A stretch of DNA of 64,000 nucleotides from Bacillus_BD oryzisoli_A (GTDB taxonomy: Bacteria; Bacillota; Bacilli; Bacillales; Cytobacillaceae). Positions 1 to 8,383 of this stretch are shown piece by piece. Location of the stretch: positions 1-64,000 of the forward strand of contig NZ_JBHZRC010000006.1 of the NCBI RefSeq assembly GCF_043641075.1, written 5' to 3'. Every line of letters starts with the position of its first letter. Positions within the stretch are counted from its first letter, which is position 1. A program made the position numbers and the translations under genes. The notes beneath the pieces were generated by a model. It did not search any database, was not told the origin of the DNA, and saw nothing but the letters and a program-made list of their open reading frames with translations.

Positions 1-30
1 ATCAGTAAAAATCCAAGAAATTCAAGAAAA

Positions 31-64
31 GGGGTTCGGAATGAGACCATTCCGAACCCCTTTT
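31..64. terminator. Bidirectional Rho-independent terminator
   Basis: A perfect 13-bp stem (GGGGTTCGGAATG at 31-43, its complement at 48-60) with a 4-nt loop, an A run before it and TTTT after it. It can end transcripts in both directions, including the ktr operon arriving on the minus strand. Bases 65-290 hold no gene I can support. Confidence 0.8.
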
Positions 65-290
65 GTCGACAATCTGAACAGACTCATTTTAGAGTCTGTT
101 TTTCTAGATTGGGATAAGAGCCTATTCTACATATAAAGATACGTTCTTCGATAAGCCGGAACTACAATGCAAAGACCTAACGCCCATTACTTTAAGTGTC
201 ATGTTTCACAAGTTTACCTATGATTTTTTATCCTTGACGTAACTCAGGAAGGACACCCATTTGGTAGATGTCTTGTTTGCCTTTCATTTG

Positions 291-947
291 TCACCTGATA
301 TTTGCAAACTCATTAATATTATCTCGATGCCCTAGTACAATCAATTTATCCCCCTCTTGTATAATCTGATCAGGAGATGGAGAAATAATTATATGGTCAT
401 TATGAACAATCGCAATAGCGTTCAAATTATATTTTGCTCGTAAATCAAGCTCCCGTAAATTTTTACTTGTCAATCTTGAAGGAATCATTAATTCTTCAAT
501 ATTGAATTCCTTTGACAATTCTATATAGTTCAACACGTTTGGTGTGAGAAGCTGATGGGCAACACGTTCTCCCATATCCCTTTCTGGATATATCACCCAG
601 TCTGCCCCAACTTTTGTTAATACTTGTCCATGACGTTTGTTAATAGCTTTTGCAATTACTTTTTGTACTCCCATTTCCTTTAAAAGAAGTACGGTTAAGA
701 TACTAGCTTGCATGTCATCGCCTATGGCTACGATTACATGATCAAAATTTCGAATCCCCACGGATTTTAGAGATTCCTCATCTGTTGAATCAAGTACAAC
801 CGCATGTGTAAGTGAAAATTTACTACTTTCAATTCGTTCTTCATTTAAATCAATTCCCAATACTTCTTGCCCTTCTTCGAATAACTTTGATGCAATACTT
901 GATCCGAATCTTCCCAAACCAATAACAGCATAATTTTGCTTTGCCAT
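291..947 (-). CDS. KtrA/TrkA-family potassium channel gating protein
   Basis: Cytosolic RCK subunit expected to form a ring that gates the KtrB-type K+ channel encoded just upstream. The N-terminal Rossmann domain shows V-I-G-L-G-R-F-G (about residues 8-15) and an acidic residue at D33 ending beta-2, as in NAD/ATP-binding RCK domains. Residues about 135-218 form the RCK_C domain, which binds c-di-AMP in Bacillus homologues. At 218 aa it has the normal KtrA/KtrC length. It is the last gene of an antiporter-ktrB-ktrA operon, 47 nt after the channel gene. The order (channel before gate) is the reverse of B. subtilis ktrAB, so I give no symbol. Confidence 0.9.
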   Translation of the reverse strand: MAKQNYAVIGLGRFGSSIASKLFEEGQEVLGIDLNEERIESSKFSLTHAVVLDSTDEESLKSVGIRNFDHVIVAIGDDMQASILTVLLLKEMGVQKVIAKAINKRHGQVLTKVGADWVIYPERDMGERVAHQLLTPNVLNYIELSKEFNIEELMIPSRLTSKNLRELDLRAKYNLNAIAIVHNDHIIISPSPDQIIQEGDKLIVLGHRDNINEFANIR

Positions 948-994
948 TGTTTATCATTCACCTCAAGAGAATATTCATTATATATGGATTCAAC

Positions 995-2341
995 CTACCC
1001 AATTAATATTTTTTCTTCTGCATATCTTACCTTTGCTTCTTTTCGAGTGTTTAAAAGTGCAAATGCCATTGTTAAAGGTCCGAGCCTGCCAATAAACATC
1101 AAAATTGTAATTAAGACTCTTCCTATAGGCGACAGTTCGGGTGTGAAATTCGCAGACAAACCTACTGTGCCAAAAGCGGAAATCGTTTCAAATAGAAGTT
1201 TGCTCATATCTGCTTTCTCTGTAAAAGTTAATAAAAAGAAGATCAAAAAGATGAAGAGAAGTGCCGTGACCACAATTGATAACGATTTATTTACCAACTC
1301 CCAGGGGATTCTTCGTTTAAATATATTTACATCATTCCGATTCGTTACCACTGCCCAAAAAGCTAACATAATAATGGTAAAGGTAGTTACTTTAATACCA
1401 CCACCCGTAGAGCCTGAAGAAGCACCAATGAACATAAGAGCCATCATGAAAACAAGGGAAGATAAGCTCAAGGAACCAATATCAATCGTATTAAAACCTG
1501 CAGTCCTTGTTACAACTCCTTGAAAGTAGGAGGCCCAAAGCTTATCACCTAATGACAAACTTCCAATAGTATCAGGATTATTAAATTCTGAGATCAAAAT
1601 GATTAAAGGTCCTATAATGTTAAGTATCAGTGTTACAAGCAGTGCGACTTTTGAATGTAGGGATAATTTTCGAAAGGATCTTTTATAAAAAAGATCGAGA
1701 ATAACAGTAAAACCAATACCTCCAGTGATGAAAAGAAAAGTAACCATTATGTTAACGACCGGATCACCTACCCATTTACTCAGACTGTCAGATTCCAGTC
1801 CAAACCCAGCATTATTAAAGGCTGAAATGGAGTGGAATATACCATAGTAAACGGCTTTCGCCAACGGCATTTCAAATGACCAACGTATCGCTAATATAGT
1901 GGCACCTATTAATTCCACAATAAAAGTAATAAGAATGATGCGTTTAACAAGGTTCACGACTCCTGAAAGAGAAAATACGTTTAATGAATCTTGTAATAAT
2001 AAGCGTTCCTTCAATCCAATCTTTTTACCTAGGATAATAAACATGAAAATACCTGTAGTCATAAAACCCCAACCACCAATCTGAATCAAACAAAGAAGAA
2101 CAATCTCTCCAAATAAGGTAAAGGTTGTTCCAGTATCCACTACTGCAAGACCTGTAACACAAACAGCAGAGGTTGCTTCAAATAAAGCATTTATAAAGCT
2201 AAGTCCCCTTCCTTTTTCAGTTGTAGCTATTGGTAACATGAAAAGAAGGGTCCCCAATAGTATTAGACTTCCAAAACCAATTACGAGGATTCTAGCAGGT
2301 TGCAAACTGACTAAATTCCCTTTTCTTTTAAATAATTCCAC
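995..2341 (-). CDS. KtrB/TrkH-family potassium channel subunit
   Basis: Membrane subunit of a Na+-dependent K+ uptake system. Four pore-loop repeats are visible: TSAVCVTGL, SAFNNAGF, TRTAGFN and SAFGTVGLS, the selectivity-filter segments of the TrkH/KtrB superfamily, each between hydrophobic helices (448 aa, usual KtrB size). The ATG has a GGGAGAAAG ribosome site. It lies 18 nt after the antiporter gene and before its presumed gating partner, suggesting one transcript for K+ import and Na+ export. B. subtilis has two such channels (KtrB and KtrD); I cannot tell which this matches. Confidence 0.9.
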   Translation of the reverse strand: MELFKRKGNLVSLQPARILVIGFGSLILLGTLLFMLPIATTEKGRGLSFINALFEATSAVCVTGLAVVDTGTTFTLFGEIVLLCLIQIGGWGFMTTGIFMFIILGKKIGLKERLLLQDSLNVFSLSGVVNLVKRIILITFIVELIGATILAIRWSFEMPLAKAVYYGIFHSISAFNNAGFGLESDSLSKWVGDPVVNIMVTFLFITGGIGFTVILDLFYKRSFRKLSLHSKVALLVTLILNIIGPLIILISEFNNPDTIGSLSLGDKLWASYFQGVVTRTAGFNTIDIGSLSLSSLVFMMALMFIGASSGSTGGGIKVTTFTIIMLAFWAVVTNRNDVNIFKRRIPWELVNKSLSIVVTALLFIFLIFFLLTFTEKADMSKLLFETISAFGTVGLSANFTPELSPIGRVLITILMFIGRLGPLTMAFALLNTRKEAKVRYAEEKILIG

Positions 2342-2359
2342 ATTACTTTCTCCCTTTTA

Positions 2360-3937
2360 TCAGATTGAATCATCTAATTTTACTAATCTATCCATAATTT
2401 GGCTACGCTCATGCTCAGCGACTTCATTAGAGAGAATGTCTCCTTTATTTAATTGATCGATGGTTTCGTATTGAGCGTATAATGCATACTTTTCCAGGAT
2501 GGTTTGTTGTTTCTCTTTTAGGATAGGATACTTCTCAAAAAGTTGCACCAATTTTTTTTGTGATTCCAAAAGTTGTTGTTCGTATTGTGTAATAATCTCA
2601 TTCGATATCGCTTCGGTAATAAACAACCTTTTTCTAACTGTGTTTATTTCCGTAATTGCCGATTCGAATCGATGTCCTCGTGCTATAATCTCTTCATATT
2701 CTTTAAATCCCTCTGCTTTTTTATTTACCCCTAAGATCGATAATAGTGATTTTATGGAAAGCCCCTGAACTACCAATGAGAATAAAACCACACTGAACGC
2801 TAAAATGAGAATTTCCTCCCACCCTTTAAAATCACGTGGGAGACTTAAAACAAGTGCAATGGATAATGACCCCTTTAGACCTCCCCAATTGATGACGTGC
2901 TTCCAACTGGTGGGGAAATTCTTCGTGAATAATAAACTTGCATAAACGGAAATACTTCTTGAAACTAGTACGATGATGATGGCTAGAAAAATGTACCCCC
3001 ATTTGTCTGTTAAATTTAGCCTGGTAATTTCCAACCCTACCATTAGAAATACAATTGAATTCGCTAACAGTGCCGTAACTTCCCAAAAATTATTAATATT
3101 TAACTTTGTCGTCGGGCTCATGCCAATTTTTGCTCCGTAATTCCCAAAAATTAATGCAGAAACAACAACTGCAATTACACCAGAGGCATGTACAGCTTCG
3201 GCAATTAAGAAGGAACCGTAAAAAAGGATAACACTAAAGATGATTTCCAATGGATAATCATCAAAGTAGCTGGTTAATTTTGAAAAACCATAGCCAAGAG
3301 CCCCTCCAATGAAGAGTCCAAGGAAGATCACCCGAAAAAATTCCCATACTCCATAACCTATACCCACAACTCCAAGTTCAAGATATGTAAGTAAATAAAA
3401 GGCTGAGATTTTAAAAAGGACTACCGCAAGTCCATCATTAAATAAACTTTCCCCTTCAATAACAATGGCCAGCCTTTTATTAACGCCTAAGCTTTTAAAA
3501 ATGGAAAGTACACTTACTGGATCAGTGGCACTCATTAAAGCAGCAAAAACAAATGCTGTTTGAATGGAAAAATCCAAAAGCCATATCGTGGAAAAACCGA
3601 CAATAAGAAATGATAAAAGGGTTGCTCCAAAAGCTAGAGCTAGAATCGGCTTTTTATTCTCTTTTAAATGGGAATAGGGAAGCTTTAAAGACGCTTCACC
3701 TAATAAAGCAGGCAAAAACAGAGTAATGATCACAAAGTTGAAGATTTCACCTTCTGTTATAAAATCCTTTAATGGCTCAATTATTGGAATATTTATCAGT
3801 CCAATAATTGTACCTACAATTACTAATGCAATCGGGTAAGGTCGGTTAAGTTTTTTTGCAATAGCTGTTATTCCAGCTGCAATCATAACTAAAATAAGTC
3901 CAAGATTGAAAATATGATGTAAATCTACGTCATGCAC
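2360..3937 (-). CDS. CPA1-family sodium/proton antiporter
   Basis: Cation/proton antiporter of the NhaP/CPA1 type (525 aa). About 12 hydrophobic segments fill residues 10-410. The family motifs SATDPVSV and GESLFNDG (ion-binding aspartates) are present. A charged C-terminal tail of about 110 residues, probably helical and cytosolic, follows. A GGGGGTT ribosome site precedes the start. It is the first gene of the ktr operon; coupling Na+ extrusion with K+ uptake fits salt and pH homeostasis. The transported cation (Na+, K+ or Li+) cannot be decided from the sequence. Confidence 0.88.
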   Translation of the reverse strand: MHDVDLHHIFNLGLILVMIAAGITAIAKKLNRPYPIALVIVGTIIGLINIPIIEPLKDFITEGEIFNFVIITLFLPALLGEASLKLPYSHLKENKKPILALAFGATLLSFLIVGFSTIWLLDFSIQTAFVFAALMSATDPVSVLSIFKSLGVNKRLAIVIEGESLFNDGLAVVLFKISAFYLLTYLELGVVGIGYGVWEFFRVIFLGLFIGGALGYGFSKLTSYFDDYPLEIIFSVILFYGSFLIAEAVHASGVIAVVVSALIFGNYGAKIGMSPTTKLNINNFWEVTALLANSIVFLMVGLEITRLNLTDKWGYIFLAIIIVLVSRSISVYASLLFTKNFPTSWKHVINWGGLKGSLSIALVLSLPRDFKGWEEILILAFSVVLFSLVVQGLSIKSLLSILGVNKKAEGFKEYEEIIARGHRFESAITEINTVRKRLFITEAISNEIITQYEQQLLESQKKLVQLFEKYPILKEKQQTILEKYALYAQYETIDQLNKGDILSNEVAEHERSQIMDRLVKLDDSI

Positions 3938-4125
3938 TTTTCATAACCCCCTTTACATTTAGTATTCCAAAAGGGATTTTTTGTATCAATTTTTATTCGA
4001 ATGAGTTTATAAAAACAACATCCCAATTGATAGAAACAATTGTCAATTATTTAGGGATTATTTACATTTTCTAAAGAAATTTTAAAGGGGAAATATAATC
4101 ATGCACCAAATTAAGGAGGGTACTA

Positions 4126-5004
4126 ATGCGCCATTTAAAAACTATACTTACTTGCTTAGCTACGTTTCTATTCATGTTTAATGTTTCTTCCGTACAAGCA
4201 GCTCCTCCCGAAAATGAATTAAATCAATATTTAGCTGGTATAGGATGGACGAAACAGGATTTAATGGAATATCTGAATTATTATGAAATACCATTGGATG
4301 AGTTTAATACAGTGGAAGAGCTTAAGACAATCCTTGGAACACCGATTAATTCAACAAATTTTCAGGAGTTATTAAAGAAATATGATTTGACGGAAAAAGA
4401 ATTCAATGACTTAATGGACCACTTTGGTGATTCTAAAAATGAATATAAATTTATCGAGGACTTGGATTCGACCGTTGAATTTTATGTGAACTATGATGAA
4501 TATATGGCAGAAATAGAAGATGGGTTAGCTGAATTTGGCATAACAGAAGAAGAATCCGAGAGACTTAACAATTATCTAGAAGCCGTTGAGGAAAAAAATA
4601 AAGACCAACTTGACCAAATGGCAACAAATGATACACTTTGGGAAAAATTCGCCAATATAGAAGATCCTTCACAACTAACGGATGAAGCTGTAGATGAAAT
4701 GATTCAAATTCTTGAAGAAACCATTGCGTTATATGAAATTAAAGTCAATTTTCAGGTTGACGGAAAGGCTGTAACACTAAAGGATTTAATGAAAATGGAG
4801 AAACCTCCAGGAAGTTTCTCTGCTAGTATCTATGATATTTCAGGGAACCTGTTAATGGATTTAACCATCCCTAAAGAGTTTTTTGAAAATCTTGAAGCAG
4901 TTGAAGAAGGAGAAGATCTGCTTCATCTAGGCGAGATATCAGATGATTATGTTGACCATATGCATAAAGAGAAATATGAGAATGCGCAAAAAGAATTAAA
5001 ATAG
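4126..5004 (+). CDS. Secreted acidic protein of unknown function
   Basis: Residues 1-26 are a signal peptide with an A-Q-A-A type cleavage site. The mature protein (about 266 aa) is strongly acidic, with many Glu/Asp and short helical blocks. The N-terminal part (around NQYLAGIGWTK and LDEFNTVEELK) resembles Bacillus 'processed acidic surface' proteins, but I see no C-terminal sorting motif or membrane anchor; the protein ends in a charged helix. A GGAGGG ribosome site precedes the ATG and a terminator follows at once, so it is a single-gene unit. Function unknown; possibly an extracellular cation-binding protein. Confidence 0.7.
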   Translation: MRHLKTILTCLATFLFMFNVSSVQAAPPENELNQYLAGIGWTKQDLMEYLNYYEIPLDEFNTVEELKTILGTPINSTNFQELLKKYDLTEKEFNDLMDHFGDSKNEYKFIEDLDSTVEFYVNYDEYMAEIEDGLAEFGITEEESERLNNYLEAVEEKNKDQLDQMATNDTLWEKFANIEDPSQLTDEAVDEMIQILEETIALYEIKVNFQVDGKAVTLKDLMKMEKPPGSFSASIYDISGNLLMDLTIPKEFFENLEAVEEGEDLLHLGEISDDYVDHMHKEKYENAQKELK

Positions 5005-5017
5005 CTAGCTGTTATTA

Positions 5018-5046
5018 AAGCCTTTCCGGTTGGAGGGGCTTATTAT
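5018..5046 (+). terminator. Terminator after the secreted acidic protein gene
   Basis: Ten-base stem with G-T wobble (AAGCCTTTCC 5018-5027, GGAGGGGCTT 5032-5041) followed by T-rich sequence. It also lies just past the stop of the minus-strand acetyltransferase gene. Confidence 0.65.
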
Positions 5047-5048
5047 TA

Positions 5049-5573
5049 TTATTTGATTAATACTGAGACATCCTTCCAGCCATATGCAACATCATCTACT
5101 ACCATTCCACCAAACTCACTTTTCCTACGGAGATACTTTTTTCCTCCCATACGTTCATAGAAACCAAGTCCAGATTTATTTTTTTCCATTACCCATACCA
5201 TTATTGAGGTAAAGCCTTTTTCTTTAAAATGATTGGCAATTGCTGAAACCAATTGTCTTCCAATACCTAGTCCCCTACATTTCTGCAATAGATAAAGGGA
5301 GTATAATTCTCCATCAAAATTTTCGTCATCCATGCTTTTGCCTGATGCAAAACCAATAATATTTCCTGCATTATTAACTGCAATATATATAAAGGCTTCA
5401 TGTTCATGATTTAAAAAGTGAAGCCACCGTTGCTCTGCCTCTTTATACGATAAACTATCCAAATAATCGTCTGGTACCAAACCGTGATAAGTAGTCCTCC
5501 AACTATCCACATACACTCTAGATACAGCTTTTATATCTTCTTCATTTGCTTTTTTAATCTTCAAACTAATCAC
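5049..5573 (-). CDS. GNAT-family N-acetyltransferase
   Basis: A 174-aa Gcn5-related acetyltransferase. The acetyl-CoA pyrophosphate loop is visible as C-R-G-L-G-I-G (motif A) after the strand ELYSLYLL, and the C-terminal part has N-K-S-G-L-G-F-Y-E-R-M-G, typical of GNAT motif B. Substrate unknown. Single gene in convergent orientation with the acidic protein gene. Confidence 0.85.
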   Translation of the reverse strand: MISLKIKKANEEDIKAVSRVYVDSWRTTYHGLVPDDYLDSLSYKEAEQRWLHFLNHEHEAFIYIAVNNAGNIIGFASGKSMDDENFDGELYSLYLLQKCRGLGIGRQLVSAIANHFKEKGFTSIMVWVMEKNKSGLGFYERMGGKKYLRRKSEFGGMVVDDVAYGWKDVSVLIK

Positions 5574-5623
5574 CTCTAGTAGTAATACGAAATGAGATTA
5601 TTAAAACATTCTTATTACTCAAC

Positions 5624-6535
5624 TCAACAAGTAGTCTCCTCACATGACCAGTCTCTTGCATGTTTCAAGGTAATATCTATAAAACTTGATAATGCAGGGG
5701 AAATCCATTTATTTTTGTGATAAAGGATTTGGGAGTATATCTGTTTTAAATCAGCTTCAAAAGAAATCATTTTCAACTTGCATTCCTCGATTTCATCCTG
5801 TACAGCCATTAAAGGTATATAAGCAATACCAAGCCCACTCATCACCGATCGTTTGATCGCCTCAATACTCCAAAGTTCCATGATGTTGGAAGGTACTATC
5901 CCTCTATCACGTAGGAACTCTTCAAATATTCTTCGATAGCTGGCTTCTTTCTCGTTCGTAATTAAACTCTCGATCAGCTTCTGATTTTCGTTACTATCAT
6001 CTAGACTGGTCAGTGGACAGTCGGGACTTCCAACGAGAACAATCGGTTCGTTCTTTAACGGATGGATAACTAAATCTGAATCCTCAAACTGAGGCAACAT
6101 GACAAATGCAATATCTGCACTCCCATCAAGTATTGCTTTCTTGTTATCTCCGCATGTGGCATTACTTAACCGTATATTTACATGAGGAAATTTCTTTCGG
6201 TATTCTCTTACTATTGCTTCTAAGCGGTAGACCGTAAGTGATTCAGGTGCCGCAATCCTTAATGTCCCTCTAATATCCTTTTCCTCACAAGCAATGTTTT
6301 CAATTTTCCCATAAGTATCCAGTATTTCTTTCGTATAGGGTAACAGCTTCTTTCCAATATCAGTTAACCCTACCTTTCGACCCATCCGATCAAACAGTGG
6401 TGCGCCTAAATGTTCTTCAAGCGTCTGAATATGAGTAGTCACCGTTGATTGGGTATAACCTAACTGTTCCGCTGCTTGTGTGAAACTACCCGTTTCAATG
6501 ACCTTTTTAAACGTAATAAAATGTCGTATTTCCAT
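5624..6535 (-). CDS. LysR-family transcriptional regulator
   Basis: N-terminal winged HTH (TQAAEQLGYTQSTVTTHIQTLE) and a C-terminal substrate-binding domain of about 200 residues. I place the start at the ATG before E-I-R-H-F; an ATG 21 bases upstream and an adjoining ATG are also possible because the ribosome site is weak. It is divergent from the MFS transporter gene, and an inverted repeat lies in the shared 150-bp promoter region, the usual arrangement for a LysR activator of its neighbour. The inducer is unknown, probably a small acid carried by the transporter. Confidence 0.88.
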   Translation of the reverse strand: MEIRHFITFKKVIETGSFTQAAEQLGYTQSTVTTHIQTLEEHLGAPLFDRMGRKVGLTDIGKKLLPYTKEILDTYGKIENIACEEKDIRGTLRIAAPESLTVYRLEAIVREYRKKFPHVNIRLSNATCGDNKKAILDGSADIAFVMLPQFEDSDLVIHPLKNEPIVLVGSPDCPLTSLDDSNENQKLIESLITNEKEASYRRIFEEFLRDRGIVPSNIMELWSIEAIKRSVMSGLGIAYIPLMAVQDEIEECKLKMISFEADLKQIYSQILYHKNKWISPALSSFIDITLKHARDWSCEETTC

Positions 6536-6591
6536 CATTGCACCCACTTTTATCATACTCTTACGTCTATAGTATCATAAAAATCAATGGA

Positions 6592-6635
6592 TAACTTTGC
6601 AAACTTCAATTTTACTAATGATTCGTTGCAAGTTA
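6592..6635. promoter_or_regulatory. Inverted repeat, possible LysR binding site
   Basis: TAACTTTGCAA (6592-6602) and TTGCAAGTTA (6626-6635) form an inverted repeat with a one-base bulge in the divergent lysR/MFS promoter region. LysR proteins bind such dyads; assignment is by position only. Confidence 0.45.
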
Positions 6636-6663
6636 CTATTAAGAAAATGCAGGAGGATATTAT

Positions 6664-6693
6664 ATGAAGACAACGGAGGTGCTTGAGTTTTGA
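6664..6693 (+). CDS. Nine-codon leader minicistron before the MFS gene
   Basis: ATG at 6664 with an AGGAGG site at 6651-6656 opens a nine-codon reading frame (MKTTEVLEF) whose TGA (6691-6693) overlaps the TTG start of the transporter (6690-6692). The transporter has its own GGAGGT (6675-6680) inside the minicistron. This suggests translational coupling; it could be coincidence. Confidence 0.4.
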   Translation: MKTTEVLEF

Positions 6694-7964
6694 AACGTTT
6701 ACACTATAGCTGGTTTATTCTTGCCATCACATTTTTCTCCATTATTGTAGCTGGAATTGTCGTATCATCATCAGGGATTTTTATCGATCCTTTCGAAAAG
6801 GAATTTGGATGGGATCGATCTGTTATTGCACTCGCTTTTGCCATTAGTATGTTTTTATATGGAATATCAGGTCCCTTTATGGCAGCATTACTTAATGTGA
6901 TGGGCTTAAAAAAAATGATGATCGCTTCTATGGCAACTTTACTGACAGGTGTCATATTAATCTTTATTATGAATCAAACATGGCAGATGATCATCATTTG
7001 GGGCCTTATTATTGGGTTGGGATCAAGTCTTTTTTTAACCGTATTAAGTCCATATGTAGCGAACCATTGGTTTGAGAAAAGAAGAGGTCTTGCAGTAGGA
7101 ATATTAACGGCAAGTACAGCGACAGGTCAGTTAATTCTACTTCCTGTCTTAGCGGCTATTATAGATCATTATTCGTGGCGAATAGCAATTGGTTTAATTA
7201 TGATCCTTAGTTTCATTATGCTTACTATTATCTTTTTATTTATGAAAAACACACCAAAGGATATTGGAATTCTTCCATATGGACTTGAGGAAGAAATACA
7301 AGAGAGCAATGAAGGACAAAAGGAAAACCCTATTGTTATAGCCTTCAATGGTCTATTCGAAGCAGTGAAAGCGAAGGAATTTTGGTTATTATCTGGTAGT
7401 TTCTTTATTTGTGGACTCTCAACAAACGGTTTAATCGGTACACATTTTGTTTCTTACTGTATAAGTTTTGGTGTGCCTTTAGTAACAGCGGCATCGTTTC
7501 TTTCGTTGATGGGAGTTTTTAATCTAGTAGGAACAACTCTATCCGGTTGGTTGTCAGATCGTTTCGATAATCGATGGCTATTATTTTGGTACTACGGTTT
7601 AAGAGGGGCTTCTCTTGTATTCCTTCCTTTTGCATTAACGAAAGGCTCCCTTACAATGCTAGTTATCTTTACGGTGTTTTATGGATTAGATTGGATTGCA
7701 ACGGTTCCACCAACTATTAATATCTCAAGACAAATTTTCGGCATTAATAAAAGTGGAATTGTTTATGGCTGGATTTTTGCATCTCATCAGGTAGGTGCTG
7801 CAGTTGCTGCATATGGAGGGGGCCTAATCTATAAATTTTTCAACACTTACACGTGGGCATTCTTCTTGGCAGGAGTTTTCTGTTTATTAGCAAGCTTATT
7901 TGTCATTATTATTAAAAAACAACAAGCAAGTCAATTATCTAAAGAAGAAATAATAACTATATAG
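6690..7964 (+). CDS. MFS transporter, monocarboxylate/oxalate-formate type
   Basis: A 424-aa, 12-helix major facilitator protein. The N-terminal sequence F-G-W-D-R-S-V-I-A-L-A after helix 1 and the G-L-G-S-S-L-F region in helix 4 resemble the oxalate:formate antiporter / monocarboxylate branch. A loop of about 35 residues rich in Glu (EEEIQESNEGQKEN) separates the two six-helix halves. The start is TTG with GGAGGT nine bases upstream. It is divergent from a LysR gene, so it is probably induced by its own substrate, likely an organic acid. Confidence 0.85.
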   Translation: MKRLHYSWFILAITFFSIIVAGIVVSSSGIFIDPFEKEFGWDRSVIALAFAISMFLYGISGPFMAALLNVMGLKKMMIASMATLLTGVILIFIMNQTWQMIIIWGLIIGLGSSLFLTVLSPYVANHWFEKRRGLAVGILTASTATGQLILLPVLAAIIDHYSWRIAIGLIMILSFIMLTIIFLFMKNTPKDIGILPYGLEEEIQESNEGQKENPIVIAFNGLFEAVKAKEFWLLSGSFFICGLSTNGLIGTHFVSYCISFGVPLVTAASFLSLMGVFNLVGTTLSGWLSDRFDNRWLLFWYYGLRGASLVFLPFALTKGSLTMLVIFTVFYGLDWIATVPPTINISRQIFGINKSGIVYGWIFASHQVGAAVAAYGGGLIYKFFNTYTWAFFLAGVFCLLASLFVIIIKKQQASQLSKEEIITI

Positions 7965-8082
7965 CACTGCATTGAAATGTGTATCTTAGGCGAAATTAAT
8001 CCTTTGTTTAACATAACATCTAAATAACGACTAAGAATTTCAAGTTTCACAAAATTTAACTTTCCTTAGCTAAATGCCCGTT

Positions 8083-8112
8083 AGTGGAATAACAGAAGGG
8101 CTCCACTTTTTA
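8083..8112 (+). terminator. Terminator after the MFS gene
   Basis: AGTGGA (8083-8088) pairs with TCCACT (8102-8107), followed by a T run. The stem is short. The rest of 7965-8383 holds only two copies of the dispersed GC-rich palindrome. Confidence 0.5.
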
Positions 8113-8256
8113 TCGAAGTGATGCCCCCTTTATACAGTAATGGTTTCTACCGAATTCCATTAATAACGAAACAAAAACAGCCTACTTTCTACCTTTGTTT
8201 ACTTGTTGCAATCCTTCTAAATAAAAGATGCAGTTTATTTTAGTAAAGAGGTCAAT

Positions 8257-8337
8257 GAGCCACAGAAACGGGTCCCGCGGTTCAAATCGAAAAGCCAGTA
8301 CTCGTCAGTCGGACCATGGAACCCGTCCCTGTGGTCC
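8257..8337. repeat. Inverted pair of dispersed GC-rich palindromes (R1)
   Basis: Two copies of the R1 element, 8257-8283 (GAGCCACAG...ACGGGTCCCGCGGTTC) and 8311-8337 (GGACCATGG...GTGGTCC), in opposite orientation about 27 bp apart, just after the stop of the ABC-F gene. Each copy is an imperfect palindrome; together they could form a long stem. The same family occurs throughout the window. Confidence 0.75.
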
Positions 8338-8383
8338 GCACTCATTTCTTCAAGCTTTCTTTTTCGTTAGTAAATGATTTGTA

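Noticed and set aside
936..1523. A 195-codon plus-strand frame opposite the KtrB gene
   Set aside because: Antisense shadow of a well-supported membrane protein; no ribosome site.
2360..4125. c-di-AMP (ydaO-type) riboswitch before the antiporter-ktr operon
   Set aside because: The upstream region is under 190 bp, AT-rich and lacks the conserved riboswitch segments.
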